Assembly (NCBI GenBank): GCA_934183045.1
Contig: CAKPRW010000008.1
Span: 1 to 30,390, forward strand
Reading direction: 5' to 3'
Origin: an uncultured Clostridia bacterium
Lineage (GTDB): Bacteria > Bacillota > Clostridia > TANB77 > CAG-508
DNA: 30,390 nt
A program made the position numbers and the translations under genes. Each line of letters begins with the position of its first letter. Within the stretch, counting starts at the first letter, position 1. Below, piece by piece: positions 21,880-29,870 of the stretch. Under the pieces are notes generated by a model. It was not told where the DNA came from and did not search any database. It was given only the letters and a program-made list of their open reading frames with translations.

Positions 21880-22595
21880 AAAAACTACTAATATCAATAT
21901 TGATTTTATTATTAATAGCATTATCTGTTTTTATAGCAATGCAGGGACTAAAAATAGGGAATCTAGAAGTTCTAGGAATACAAGGAATTAAACAAAGAAA
22001 TGACGAATTAGACGTAAAAGTAGAACAAGCTACAAGATTAGCCGGAGTAGGTTATAAACAAGCAGTTGCAGAAGTACAAGATAGTGCAAAAAAATTAACA
22101 GAAGAAAAAAAGAATTATGAAGATTTAACAATTATGAATACAGATGACCAAGGACAAGTATCATCACAAATCCAAAGATATGAAATAGAAACTTTGTGGG
22201 TAACACTAGGTAATCATGCAACTAGTGAAGGTGCAATCATAAAAATGGATGTTTTAAAAGGTTCAAATAATATAAAAGAAACATACAATTTAAAATTTAC
22301 AGTAAATGGTAGTTATATATCAATAACTGATTTTATATCTGATATTGAAAATGATACAACTTTAGGATTTAAAATTGAAAACTTTAAAATGGAACCTTCT
22401 AGTGATGAAAATACACTACAAGCAACATTTACTTGCAATGATGTATATATAGTTGATGTAGATACTTCAGCAGTTGTAACAGATACTGGAAGTGCAAATA
22501 CAACTAATAGTACAAGCACTTCAAATACTTCAAACACTTCAAACTCAACAAATACAACAAATACAAGTTCTACAACTTCCAATACAGCACAATAA
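21876..22595 (+). CDS. pilO: PilO-like type IV pilus assembly protein
   Basis: A 239-aa protein with one N-terminal membrane helix (about 4-24), a periplasm-type coiled coil (about 40-90, ELDVKVEQATRLAGVGYKQA) and a ferredoxin-like domain with KFTVNGSYISITDFISDIEN. This is the architecture and position of PilO, the partner of PilN. The last 35 residues are almost only Thr, Ser and Asn, an unusual disordered tail on the outside of the membrane. It overlaps the pilMN gene by 4 bases. The assignment rests on architecture and position more than on sequence motifs, because PilO is poorly conserved. Confidence 0.75.
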   Translation: MKKLLISILILLLIALSVFIAMQGLKIGNLEVLGIQGIKQRNDELDVKVEQATRLAGVGYKQAVAEVQDSAKKLTEEKKNYEDLTIMNTDDQGQVSSQIQRYEIETLWVTLGNHATSEGAIIKMDVLKGSNNIKETYNLKFTVNGSYISITDFISDIENDTTLGFKIENFKMEPSSDENTLQATFTCNDVYIVDVDTSAVVTDTGSANTTNSTSTSNTSNTSNSTNTTNTSSTTSNTAQ

Positions 22596-22612
22596 ATAGA
22601 AAGGAGTTAGCT

Positions 22613-23071
22613 ATGGCTAAATCAATAATAAAGGAAATAATTATAATGTTATTATTATGTTTGGCTATAATAATAGTTTTAGGATTATTATTATATGATT
22701 ATGTTCCTATGTCAAAAGTTGTACCAGAACCAGTTTCGTATACAACACCCGAAGAAGTACAACAAGAATTAAAAGAGGCAGGAAGTGTTGATGAAAGTCA
22801 AGTAATAATGACATATGAAGTAGATTCAACAGATTTAAATAATTACAAAAATATAAAAAATTATAAACCAGGAAAAGCAAATCCTTTCTCATCATATGAA
22901 AAGGAAACAGAAACAAATGGAACATCTTCTGACAACAGTTCAGGTTCTAATTCAAATGGAAGTAGCTCTAATGACCAAACAACAAATAATGGATCATCAA
23001 GCTCAAGTGGAACAACAGATAAAACTACAACTTCAGAAGGAAGATTTTTCCAAGATAAGGGAACAAAATAA
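22613..23071 (+). CDS. Small pilus-operon membrane protein, PilP-like position
   Basis: A 152-aa protein with one N-terminal membrane helix (about 8-28). A short extracytoplasmic segment contains YKPGKANPFSSYE (about 84-96), and a Ser/Asn/Gly/Thr-rich tail (about 98-140) ends GRFFQDKGTK. The GKxNPF motif resembles the start of PilP-type proteins, which follow PilO in many pilus operons, but the beta domain of PilP is missing. It is therefore called PilP-like by position only. AAAGGAG precedes ATG, 17 bases after pilO. The low-complexity tail matches that of the PilO-like protein in style. Confidence 0.6.
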   Translation: MAKSIIKEIIIMLLLCLAIIIVLGLLLYDYVPMSKVVPEPVSYTTPEEVQQELKEAGSVDESQVIMTYEVDSTDLNNYKNIKNYKPGKANPFSSYEKETETNGTSSDNSSGSNSNGSSSNDQTTNNGSSSSSGTTDKTTTSEGRFFQDKGTK

Positions 23072-23149
23072 TTTAGTTATTAACGTTATATTTATATAAC
23101 ATAAATATATATAATACAATATTCAAAAGAAAAGGAGGGAAAACATAAG

Positions 23150-23575
23150 ATGAAAAACGAAAAAGGTATTACATTAATTGCTTTAGTTATTACTATTATA
23201 GTTCTATTAATATTAGCAGGGGTATCAATTGCTATGTTAACAGGAAGTAATGGTATATTAACAAAATCAACAGAAGCAAAAAGCCAAACAGCAATTGCTG
23301 AAATAAAAGAACAAGTTACATTAGCTATGAATGAAATTTTAATGAATTCTAATGATTCAACAAATTCAACTGCTGATTCAACAAATTATCCAAGAACATT
23401 ATCATTATCAAATATAGTAGCTAAAATAAATTCTAATGTTGGAGCAAATACAGCAACAGCAGATACTGGAAGCGAAGTACAAATGACGTATAAGTATGGA
23501 AGTGATACTTATACTGTAAAATTAAATGGAACTACATCAGCTGTAACAGGAATAGAATCAGTTACAAAAAACTAA
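23150..23575 (+). CDS. pilA: Type IV prepilin, probable major pilin
   Basis: A 141-aa prepilin. The short leader MKNEKG ends in the Gly cut by prepilin peptidase, and the mature protein would begin ITLIALVITIIVLLILAGVS, the long hydrophobic helix that packs in the fibre core. Position +5, usually Glu, is Ala here. After the helix come an Ala/Lys/Glu helix, a Ser/Thr/Asn stretch and a small beta domain (VQMTYKYGSDTYTVKLNGTT). There is no cysteine pair. AGGAGG precedes ATG. It lies directly before the peptidase gene and is followed by a strong hairpin, consistent with high expression. A TATAAT at 23110-23115 could be an internal promoter but has no clear -35. Confidence 0.9.
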   Translation: MKNEKGITLIALVITIIVLLILAGVSIAMLTGSNGILTKSTEAKSQTAIAEIKEQVTLAMNEILMNSNDSTNSTADSTNYPRTLSLSNIVAKINSNVGANTATADTGSEVQMTYKYGSDTYTVKLNGTTSAVTGIESVTKN

Positions 23576-23594
23576 TATTAAATTTAAACAACTA

Positions 23595-23630
23595 TATAGG
23601 CATATGCATGAAACAATGTATATGCCTATA
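23595..23630 (+). other. Stable hairpin after the pilin gene
   Basis: TATAGGCATATGCAT (23595-23609) pairs with ATGTATATGCCTATA (23616-23630), 15 bp with one G-U pair and a 6-base loop. No T-run follows, so it is not a standard terminator. It may stabilise the pilin message or cause partial termination before pilD. Confidence 0.65.
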
Positions 23631-23655
23631 ATTATAAAAAGCAAAGGAAGAAAAA

Positions 23656-24459
23656 ATGAACACAATTTTTTATGCATTAATATTTATAATAGGTACATTA
23701 TTTGGGAGTTTTTATACATTAGCAGTATATAGAATTCCTAAAAGACAGGATATAACACATACACATTCATATTGTCCTAATTGTGATCATAAATTAGGAT
23801 TTTTAGACTTAATTCCAATATTAAGTTATATATTTTTAGGAGCTAAGTGTAGATATTGTAAAAGAAAAATAAGACCAAGATATTTTATATTAGAAATATT
23901 ATCTGGAGTGTTATTTTTAAGTATAGCAGTATTAACAAATTTTTCAATTGATACTTTAACAGCTACTAAAATAATAGAATTTAGTTTCTTTGTTCTTTAT
24001 TTGACATATATAATACTTATTTGCGGTATAGATAAAGAAACAAAAAAAATGGATAAATTAGTATCAGTGTATGGTATAGTTATATCAATTTTATATATGG
24101 TATATCTATGCATAGTAGAACAAGCTAGTATATATAGATATGGTATATATTTAGTATTTTTTATAATTATTTTATTAATAGATACAATTACACTAAAGAA
24201 ATATGCTAAAAACAGTTATATTAATGGAATATTGTTGATGATTATAATAATGGCTGTATTCACTAATGAGTATATATTAATTAGTGGAGTAATATTATCA
24301 TTATTAACTATTGCAATTTACATGTTGATATACAAAATAGATAAAAAAATAAAAAATAAACATGCTAAAAATATTGCAAAAGATATCCCAATAGGATTTT
24401 GTTTAGGAGTATGTAATATAATATGGACATTGTTAGCATTAGTTTTTAATTATATTTAA
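23656..24459 (+). CDS. pilD: Prepilin peptidase, atypical active site
   Basis: Membrane aspartyl protease that cuts prepilin leaders and N-methylates the new end. The 267-aa protein has about eight membrane segments. The N-terminal part matches PilD well: GTLFGSFYTLAVYRIP, then two zinc cysteine pairs CPNC (about 40-43) and CRYC (about 65-68), followed by IRPRYFILEILSG. The first catalytic Asp is likely Asp126 in CGIDKETKKMD. The second, normally in GxGDxK, is not recognisable: the matching region reads LLIDTITLKKYAKNSYING, where Asp176 is the only candidate. The position, between pilin genes, supports the role. The degenerate second half leaves activity uncertain, though no other peptidase gene is in view. 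Confidence 0.85.
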   Translation: MNTIFYALIFIIGTLFGSFYTLAVYRIPKRQDITHTHSYCPNCDHKLGFLDLIPILSYIFLGAKCRYCKRKIRPRYFILEILSGVLFLSIAVLTNFSIDTLTATKIIEFSFFVLYLTYIILICGIDKETKKMDKLVSVYGIVISILYMVYLCIVEQASIYRYGIYLVFFIIILLIDTITLKKYAKNSYINGILLMIIIMAVFTNEYILISGVILSLLTIAIYMLIYKIDKKIKNKHAKNIAKDIPIGFCLGVCNIIWTLLALVFNYI

Positions 24460-24473
24460 AGTGGGAGATATAT

Positions 24474-24932
24474 ATGAAATTTAGAAGTGAAAAAGGATTT
24501 ACAGGAGTTGATATATCAGTTGCAATAATTATACTTTTTATATTTATTTCAACCATAGCTACTTTAACATATGACTTTAATAGCTCTAGTAAGCAAATAC
24601 AAATAAGAGGAGAGGCTATTGAAATTGCGATTAGCGAAATAGAAAAAGTAAAAAATAGCGGATTTGAAAAATATAGTGGTTTTAATTATGGAAATACTTC
24701 AGAAAATGTTGATTTTAAAAATCAACCTGTATATTTTGAAAAAGAAGATGGAACAATTGGAAAAAAAGACGGGTATTATAAAACTATTTTAGTTGAAGAT
24801 TATAGTGATATTAGTAATTATTCAGATATTCAACCAGATTTAGTAAAAAAAGTTACAGTAACAATATCATACCAATATAAAGGAGAAGAGCAAAGCGTTA
24901 ATTTGTCAACAATACTTGCAAAAGAAACTTAG
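24474..24932 (+). CDS. Minor prepilin, PilV-like
   Basis: A 152-aa prepilin-type protein. The leader MKFRSEKG is followed by the mature start FTGVDISVAIIILFIFISTI, a hydrophobic helix, with Asp at position +5 in place of Glu. The rest includes EIAISEIEKVKNSGFEKY, similar to PilV/type IV modification proteins, and a C-terminal beta region with VKKVTVTISYQYKGEEQSVN. GGGAG precedes ATG, 14 bases after pilD. Minor pilins usually form the tip or prime assembly. Confidence 0.8.
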   Translation: MKFRSEKGFTGVDISVAIIILFIFISTIATLTYDFNSSSKQIQIRGEAIEIAISEIEKVKNSGFEKYSGFNYGNTSENVDFKNQPVYFEKEDGTIGKKDGYYKTILVEDYSDISNYSDIQPDLVKKVTVTISYQYKGEEQSVNLSTILAKET

Positions 24933-24993
24933 ATTTTAATTAACAAATGCTTTTGGATATGTTAATAATTTCAAGAAAGGAATACAAATTGCA

Positions 24994-25443
24994 ATGAAAT
25001 CAGAAAAAGGTATTACAATAACTTCATTAATTGTATATATTATTGGAATGGTTATAGTTGTTGCTATAATGTCTGTTATAACAACCAATTTTTATAAAAA
25101 TGTAAATAGTATGACATTAGACATTAATCCCACAAGTGAATACACAAGGTTTAATAGCAATTTTTCAGAAGAAGTAAATGCTTATAATATTAAAGTACTT
25201 GAATGTAAATCACCAAGTACAGATACTTCTGGAACAGATCAAAATTATATAGCATTTGATAATGGAACACAATATACATATGTTCCAGAAAATAAAGCAA
25301 TATACAAAAACAAAGTTAAAATTTGTAGAAACGTGGAATTGTGTATTTTTACTACATCAATTCAAAATGGAAAAGATGTAGTAACTGTACAATTACAAAT
25401 AGACGGAAAACAATATAATAACACATATACACTTAAGAGATAG
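24994..25443 (+). CDS. Minor prepilin, PilW-like
   Basis: A 149-aa prepilin-type protein with leader MKSEKG, the predicted cut before ITITSLIVYIIGMVIVVAIM and a hydrophobic helix. The mature part has two cysteines near residues 68 and 110-116 (LECKS; KICRNVELC) and a short beta domain ending GKQYNNTYTLKR. Overall style fits PilW-type minor pilins. The +5 residue is Ser. AAAGGA lies 12 bases before ATG, rather far. It is the last pilin gene before pilB. Confidence 0.75.
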   Translation: MKSEKGITITSLIVYIIGMVIVVAIMSVITTNFYKNVNSMTLDINPTSEYTRFNSNFSEEVNAYNIKVLECKSPSTDTSGTDQNYIAFDNGTQYTYVPENKAIYKNKVKICRNVELCIFTTSIQNGKDVVTVQLQIDGKQYNNTYTLKR

Positions 25444-25558
25444 TAAATAAAGGTAATTAATAAAAAAATAACAAAGATATTAATAAATATAGTATAATAA
25501 AATTGATGAAATTATATATTTTAATATTTAATAAATACAAAAGAAGGGGTGCAAAAAT

Positions 25559-27196
25559 ATGGATGTTAGAAGAAGACAACCTATGGGAGTTGAATTAGTA
25601 AAAAGAGGAATAGTTACTGAAAATGATATCAATAATGCTTTGGAATATCAAAGAGCATATCCTGACAAGAAAATAGGCGAAATTTTATATATACAAGAAG
25701 CATGTGAACCAACTAAATTAATAGAAGCAATAGGCGATATATTAGGAGCAAAAGGTATATTGCTAACTAGAAATGCAATTAAAATAAAAATTACAGATTA
25801 TATAGCAACAGATATTGCAAAAAAGAATAAAGCAATACCATTTGAAGTTACACAAGGCAGAATAAAAGTATGTTTCCCTACGACAGTTAATAATAAAAAT
25901 ATGGATGCTGTAAGAATGTTGCTTTTAAATAAAGGCCTAGTTATGGAATCATATATTACTTTTGAAAGTGATATTGATAAAGTACTTAGATCTTTAGAAG
26001 GAGTATCAATTAATAACTTTAATTCACAAAGTAATAAAAATGATACAGTTACTAGTTTAGTTGATAGTATAATAAAAACTGGAATGGAAAGAAGAGCCAG
26101 TGATATTCATATAGAACCATTAACAGATAAAGTTAGAGTAAGATATAGAATTGATGGAGAACTATTTACAGCTACAGAAATTCCAAAGGAAAAACAAAGT
26201 CAGATAATAGGAAGATTGAAAGCTATATCAAATATGCACCAAGAAAAACAAGAATCTCAAGATGGAAGGATATTATTATATGATGATTATAATATCCGTG
26301 TATCTTCACAACCAAATGTAAATGGTGAAAAATTTGTGTTAAGATTGTTAAAGAAAAATACAGATATAAGAAATATTTTTGAATTAGGTTTTCCATATGA
26401 TGAAGAAAAATTTAAAAAGAGTATTAACAAGAAAAACAGTATAACAGTCATAGCAGCTCCTACTGGTGAAGGTAAAACTACATCTTTATATAGTATTATA
26501 GATTATTTGAATAGACCAGAGATAAATATTACAACAATTGAGGATCCGGTAGAAATAAGAATTGAGGGATTAAATCAAATTGAAATAGATACTAAAACTT
26601 CATTTGCAAGTTCATTAAGAACTGTTTTAAGACAGGATCCTGACATTATATTATTAGGTGAAATCAGAGATAAAGAGACGGGAGAAATAGCAATTCAAGC
26701 TGGACAAACAGGTCATTATGTTTTATCAACAATACATACTATTGATAGTATTGAGGTAATAACAAGACTTAGAAAAATGGGAATATCAGACTATGATATT
26801 TCAAGTACATTAGCTACATCAATTTCACAAAGATTAGTAAGAAAATTGTGCCCAGAATGTAGAAGAAAAAGAAAATTTAATGATGAAGAAAAAAGAATTA
26901 TTGAAGCATTAGGTGAAAAATATAAAACGAATTTTGATACATCAGGAGACACATATGATGCAGTAGGATGTAAACATTGTAATGATACTGGATATTACGA
27001 AAGAGTAGGTTTATTTGAAGTACTAGATTTAACAGATGAAATAAAACAAGAAATTATAAACGGAAAATCAAGTATAGAAATTAGAAATAAAGCCTTAGAA
27101 GGGGATTATAAGCCATTAATTGTTGATGGAATAAATAAAGTTCTACAAGGCTTAACAACATTAGAAGAATTAAATAGAAAATTATTAATATTTTAA
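25559..27196 (+). CDS. pilB: Pilus extension ATPase PilB
   Basis: Hexameric cytoplasmic motor that drives pilus polymerisation. The 545-aa protein starts with an MshEN-like N-terminal domain (GVELVKRGIVTENDINNALE). The catalytic core follows with the Asp box RRASDIHIEP near 180, Walker A APTGEGKTTS near 300, Walker B IILLGEIRDKETGEIA near 362 and the His box STIHT. Two zinc cysteine pairs, CPEC (about 430) and CKHC (about 471), are typical of PilB/GspE and absent from PilT. Walker A carries Glu in place of the usual Ser (GPTGSGKTT). GAAGGGG precedes ATG. The 115-base gap before it has TATAAT at 25493-25498 without a good -35. Confidence 0.95.
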   Translation: MDVRRRQPMGVELVKRGIVTENDINNALEYQRAYPDKKIGEILYIQEACEPTKLIEAIGDILGAKGILLTRNAIKIKITDYIATDIAKKNKAIPFEVTQGRIKVCFPTTVNNKNMDAVRMLLLNKGLVMESYITFESDIDKVLRSLEGVSINNFNSQSNKNDTVTSLVDSIIKTGMERRASDIHIEPLTDKVRVRYRIDGELFTATEIPKEKQSQIIGRLKAISNMHQEKQESQDGRILLYDDYNIRVSSQPNVNGEKFVLRLLKKNTDIRNIFELGFPYDEEKFKKSINKKNSITVIAAPTGEGKTTSLYSIIDYLNRPEINITTIEDPVEIRIEGLNQIEIDTKTSFASSLRTVLRQDPDIILLGEIRDKETGEIAIQAGQTGHYVLSTIHTIDSIEVITRLRKMGISDYDISSTLATSISQRLVRKLCPECRRKRKFNDEEKRIIEALGEKYKTNFDTSGDTYDAVGCKHCNDTGYYERVGLFEVLDLTDEIKQEIINGKSSIEIRNKALEGDYKPLIVDGINKVLQGLTTLEELNRKLLIF

Positions 27197-27220
27197 TTTT
27201 ACCAAGGAGGAATTTTTATT

Positions 27221-28321
27221 ATGAATTTAGATACAATATTAGATGAAGCTATAAGATTAGATGCTTCAGATGTACATTTAATATGTGACAATAAACCGAT
27301 GCTTAGAATATCAAGAGATTTAGTCCCTGTAGAAGGAAGCGAAGTCTTAACACCAGAAGACATGAGTGAAATATATGATTATTTAGTAAAAGGAAACGTG
27401 GAAAAAGACGAAGTTTTTAATAACACTAGAAAATTAGATACTTCATATCAATACAGAGATATTCGTCTAAGAGTTAATATATCACTATCAGATGATATAC
27501 CACTATGTACACTAAGACTAATAAAAAATGAATTACCACCATATGAATCTTTAGGAGTGCCAGATATTGTAAGAAGAATGACATATCAAACACAAGGATT
27601 AATATTGGTTACAGGAAAAACTAACTCTGGTAAAAGTACAACATTAAATGCATTAGTAAATCATATAAATGAAAACCAAAATAAAAAAATATTAACTCTT
27701 GAAAACCCAGTTGAATACAAACATCATTCAAAAAAATCATTAATAGTACAAAAAGAAATAGGAAAAGGTAGAGATAGTTTAAGCTTTAGTGATGGTGTAA
27801 AAAACTCTTTAAGAGAGGATTGTGATATTTTAGTAATAGGAGAGATACGTGATAAAGTTACAATGGAAGCTGCAATAGAAATGGCAGAATCAGGACATTT
27901 AGTAATTGGAACACTACATACAAAATCATGTGCAGAAACAATCGATAGAATGATAAACTTCTATGAAGTAAGAGATCAAGCTACTATTAAATATATGCTA
28001 TCATCATTACTAAAATTGGTAGTTTCACAAAGACTATTAAAAGGTAGAGATGGAAAATTAGTTTTAGTTCCAGAAGTAATGGTAGTTGATAATATTATAG
28101 CGGGTATTATAAGAAAAGAAAAATTAAGTGTATCTGAAATAGAAGATGCAATACAAAGTAATTTGGAAAAGGGAAGTATAGGTTTAATAAATTCTCTTGC
28201 TAAATTATTTGTTGAAGATAAAATAACATTAGATCAAGCGAAAGCACAAATAGAAGAGAAAAATATAGAAACACTAAATAGAACAATTATGCAATTGAAA
28301 ATCCAAAAAGGAAGACAATAA
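27221..28321 (+). CDS. pilT: Pilus retraction ATPase PilT
   Basis: Hexameric motor that depolymerises the pilus and powers twitching. The 366-aa protein is of normal length. It shows DASDVHLICDNKPMLRI at the start, Walker A VTGKTNSGKSTT near 130, the Asp box LENPVEY, Walker B DILVIGEIRDKVTMEAA near 204 and the His box IGTLHTKSC. The cysteine pairs of PilB are absent, as expected. AAGGAGG precedes ATG, 24 bases after pilB and 20 before pilC. Its presence suggests that the pili can retract. Confidence 0.95.
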   Translation: MNLDTILDEAIRLDASDVHLICDNKPMLRISRDLVPVEGSEVLTPEDMSEIYDYLVKGNVEKDEVFNNTRKLDTSYQYRDIRLRVNISLSDDIPLCTLRLIKNELPPYESLGVPDIVRRMTYQTQGLILVTGKTNSGKSTTLNALVNHINENQNKKILTLENPVEYKHHSKKSLIVQKEIGKGRDSLSFSDGVKNSLREDCDILVIGEIRDKVTMEAAIEMAESGHLVIGTLHTKSCAETIDRMINFYEVRDQATIKYMLSSLLKLVVSQRLLKGRDGKLVLVPEVMVVDNIIAGIIRKEKLSVSEIEDAIQSNLEKGSIGLINSLAKLFVEDKITLDQAKAQIEEKNIETLNRTIMQLKIQKGRQ

Positions 28322-28341
28322 TGTAAAAGGAGGGCAAATAC

Positions 28342-29691
28342 ATGCCAACATATATGTATAAAGCTGTAACTAGCAAGGGCACTATTGTAAGAAATAAAGT
28401 AGAATCAGCAAGTAGATTAAATTTAATAAAATCTTTAAAAAATAACAATTTGATGCCTATATCAATAGAACAAATATCATATAGATCAAATAACAGGCAG
28501 AAAAAACAAAAGAAAAATGTTACAGATATACAAGAGATAATGAAAAATGTTAATACAACTCAGATAAGTAGAGAGCACAGACAAACATTAACATCAAAAG
28601 AAAAGATTAATTTGTATTTTGCTAAATCTGAAAAAATAACTAGTAGAGATTTGGTAATATTTACACAAAATTTCTATTTATTAAAAAAGGCTAACTTTAA
28701 TAACATTCATGCATTAAATACAATAATACAAAGTACAGAAAACTTATCTTTTAGAGGGGTTTTGGAAGATATATTAGCTGGTGTTGAAGCCGGAGATAAT
28801 ATGTATACAACAATGGAATATTATGAAAATATATTTCCATATATATATGTAAATATGATAAAAGTTGGAGAGCTATCAGGTTCTTTAACAAATTCATTAG
28901 AGCAGGCAGTAAAATATCTAGATGAATCAGATGCCTTAAACAGAAAATTAAAAGCCATCTTAATTCCAAACATTGTTCAATTTGTTTTACTATTGGTTAT
29001 GCTAATTGTAGGAACGTTAGTTGCAATTCCAGCTATTCAAGGAATATTTGAAGAATTAGGAACAAAAGAAACATTACCAGCAGTAACATTATGGTTTAAG
29101 AACTTTGTAGATCAGGCTATTAAATATTGGTATATACCAGTTAGTATTATAATAGCAGCAGTTGCTGGTGTAGTATTTTATATAAGAACTCCAAAAGGAA
29201 AATACAATTTCCACTATTTCAAATATAAAATGCCTATATTTGGGAGCTTAATATTTGCATTAGACTTTTCTAGATTAATGAAAGCGATGCTATTAAACTT
29301 AAAAAATGGTATGAGAATACAAGACTCAATAGAAGTAAGTAAAAACGTAATACAAAACTATGTTATGTTATCAATAATAGAGACATCAATAAATAATATC
29401 TTAATAGGACAATCATGGATCGAACCATTTGAAAAATCAGGTCTAACATCACCAATGATGACAGAAATGTTAAAAATAGGTATGCAAACAGACTTGACAG
29501 AAATGATGGAAAAACTAGTAGAATACATGGATATAGACATAGACAACATAATGAACAAAATAATGAAAGCATTACCACAAATAGTATATGCAATAGTTGG
29601 TGTAGTATTAATATTCTTCGTAGTAGTAGTACTAGTACCATGTATCCAAGTATATATGGGTAACTTCCTATTCTCAGCATATGGAGTATAA
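28342..29691 (+). CDS. pilC: Pilus inner-membrane platform protein PilC
   Basis: Polytopic membrane protein at the base of the pilus, turned by PilB and PilT. The 449-aa protein has an N-terminal soluble segment (MPTYMYKAVTSKGTIV) and a basic linker (about 50-95). Two T2SF domains follow, each a helical bundle with membrane helices near 210-235, 265-285 and 420-440. Family hallmarks are VGELSGSLTNSLEQAVKYLD in the first repeat and FSRLMKAMLLNLKNGMRIQDSI plus LKIGMQTDLTEMMEKLVEY in the second. GGAGGG precedes ATG. It is the last gene of the operon and is followed by a G+C-rich hairpin. Confidence 0.95.
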   Translation: MPTYMYKAVTSKGTIVRNKVESASRLNLIKSLKNNNLMPISIEQISYRSNNRQKKQKKNVTDIQEIMKNVNTTQISREHRQTLTSKEKINLYFAKSEKITSRDLVIFTQNFYLLKKANFNNIHALNTIIQSTENLSFRGVLEDILAGVEAGDNMYTTMEYYENIFPYIYVNMIKVGELSGSLTNSLEQAVKYLDESDALNRKLKAILIPNIVQFVLLLVMLIVGTLVAIPAIQGIFEELGTKETLPAVTLWFKNFVDQAIKYWYIPVSIIIAAVAGVVFYIRTPKGKYNFHYFKYKMPIFGSLIFALDFSRLMKAMLLNLKNGMRIQDSIEVSKNVIQNYVMLSIIETSINNILIGQSWIEPFEKSGLTSPMMTEMLKIGMQTDLTEMMEKLVEYMDIDIDNIMNKIMKALPQIVYAIVGVVLIFFVVVVLVPCIQVYMGNFLFSAYGV

Positions 29692-29697
29692 AAAAAT

Positions 29698-29729
29698 CCG
29701 ATTAAGGGGACGCGCCCCTTGATCGGTTT
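29698..29729 (+). terminator. G+C-rich hairpin ending the pilus operon
   Basis: CCGATTAAGGGG (29698-29709) pairs with CCCCTTGATCGG (29715-29726), 12 bp with one G-U pair, 5-base loop, preceded by an A-run and followed by TTTATAA. It is the most G+C-rich stretch of the region. The short T-run makes it a fair terminator. Confidence 0.7.
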
Positions 29730-29752
29730 ATAATTATATAATTAAAGAAAAT

Positions 29753-29788
29753 AAATATTTTTAGCATTGTATAAAGCTAAAAATATTT
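29753..29788. repeat. Inverted repeat between pilC and the ROK kinase
   Basis: AAATATTTTTAGC (29753-29765) and GCTAAAAATATTT (29776-29788) are perfect 13-bp arms with a 10-base loop. No clean T-run follows. It is the second of three hairpins in this gap. Confidence 0.7.
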
Positions 29789-29799
29789 GTCCTTTGATA

Positions 29800-29836
29800 A
29801 AAATTGCCAAAAAGACCCGGCCCTTTTGGCAATTTT
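29800..29836 (+). repeat. 37-nt hairpin repeat, copy 2 (before the ROK kinase)
   Basis: Identical over 37 bases to 18631-18667 and in the same orientation relative to the next gene. The 13-bp stem has an 11-base G+C-rich loop. Here 21 bases separate it from the ribosome site of the kinase gene. Confidence 0.9.
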
Positions 29837-29870
29837 AAAGAAAACTTTTTAATTTTCAGGAGATGATGTT

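Noticed and set aside
22896..23099. 67-codon plus-strand frame overlapping the PilP-like gene
   Set aside because: Gln/Lys-rich alternate frame of a low-complexity coding tail with no ribosome site.
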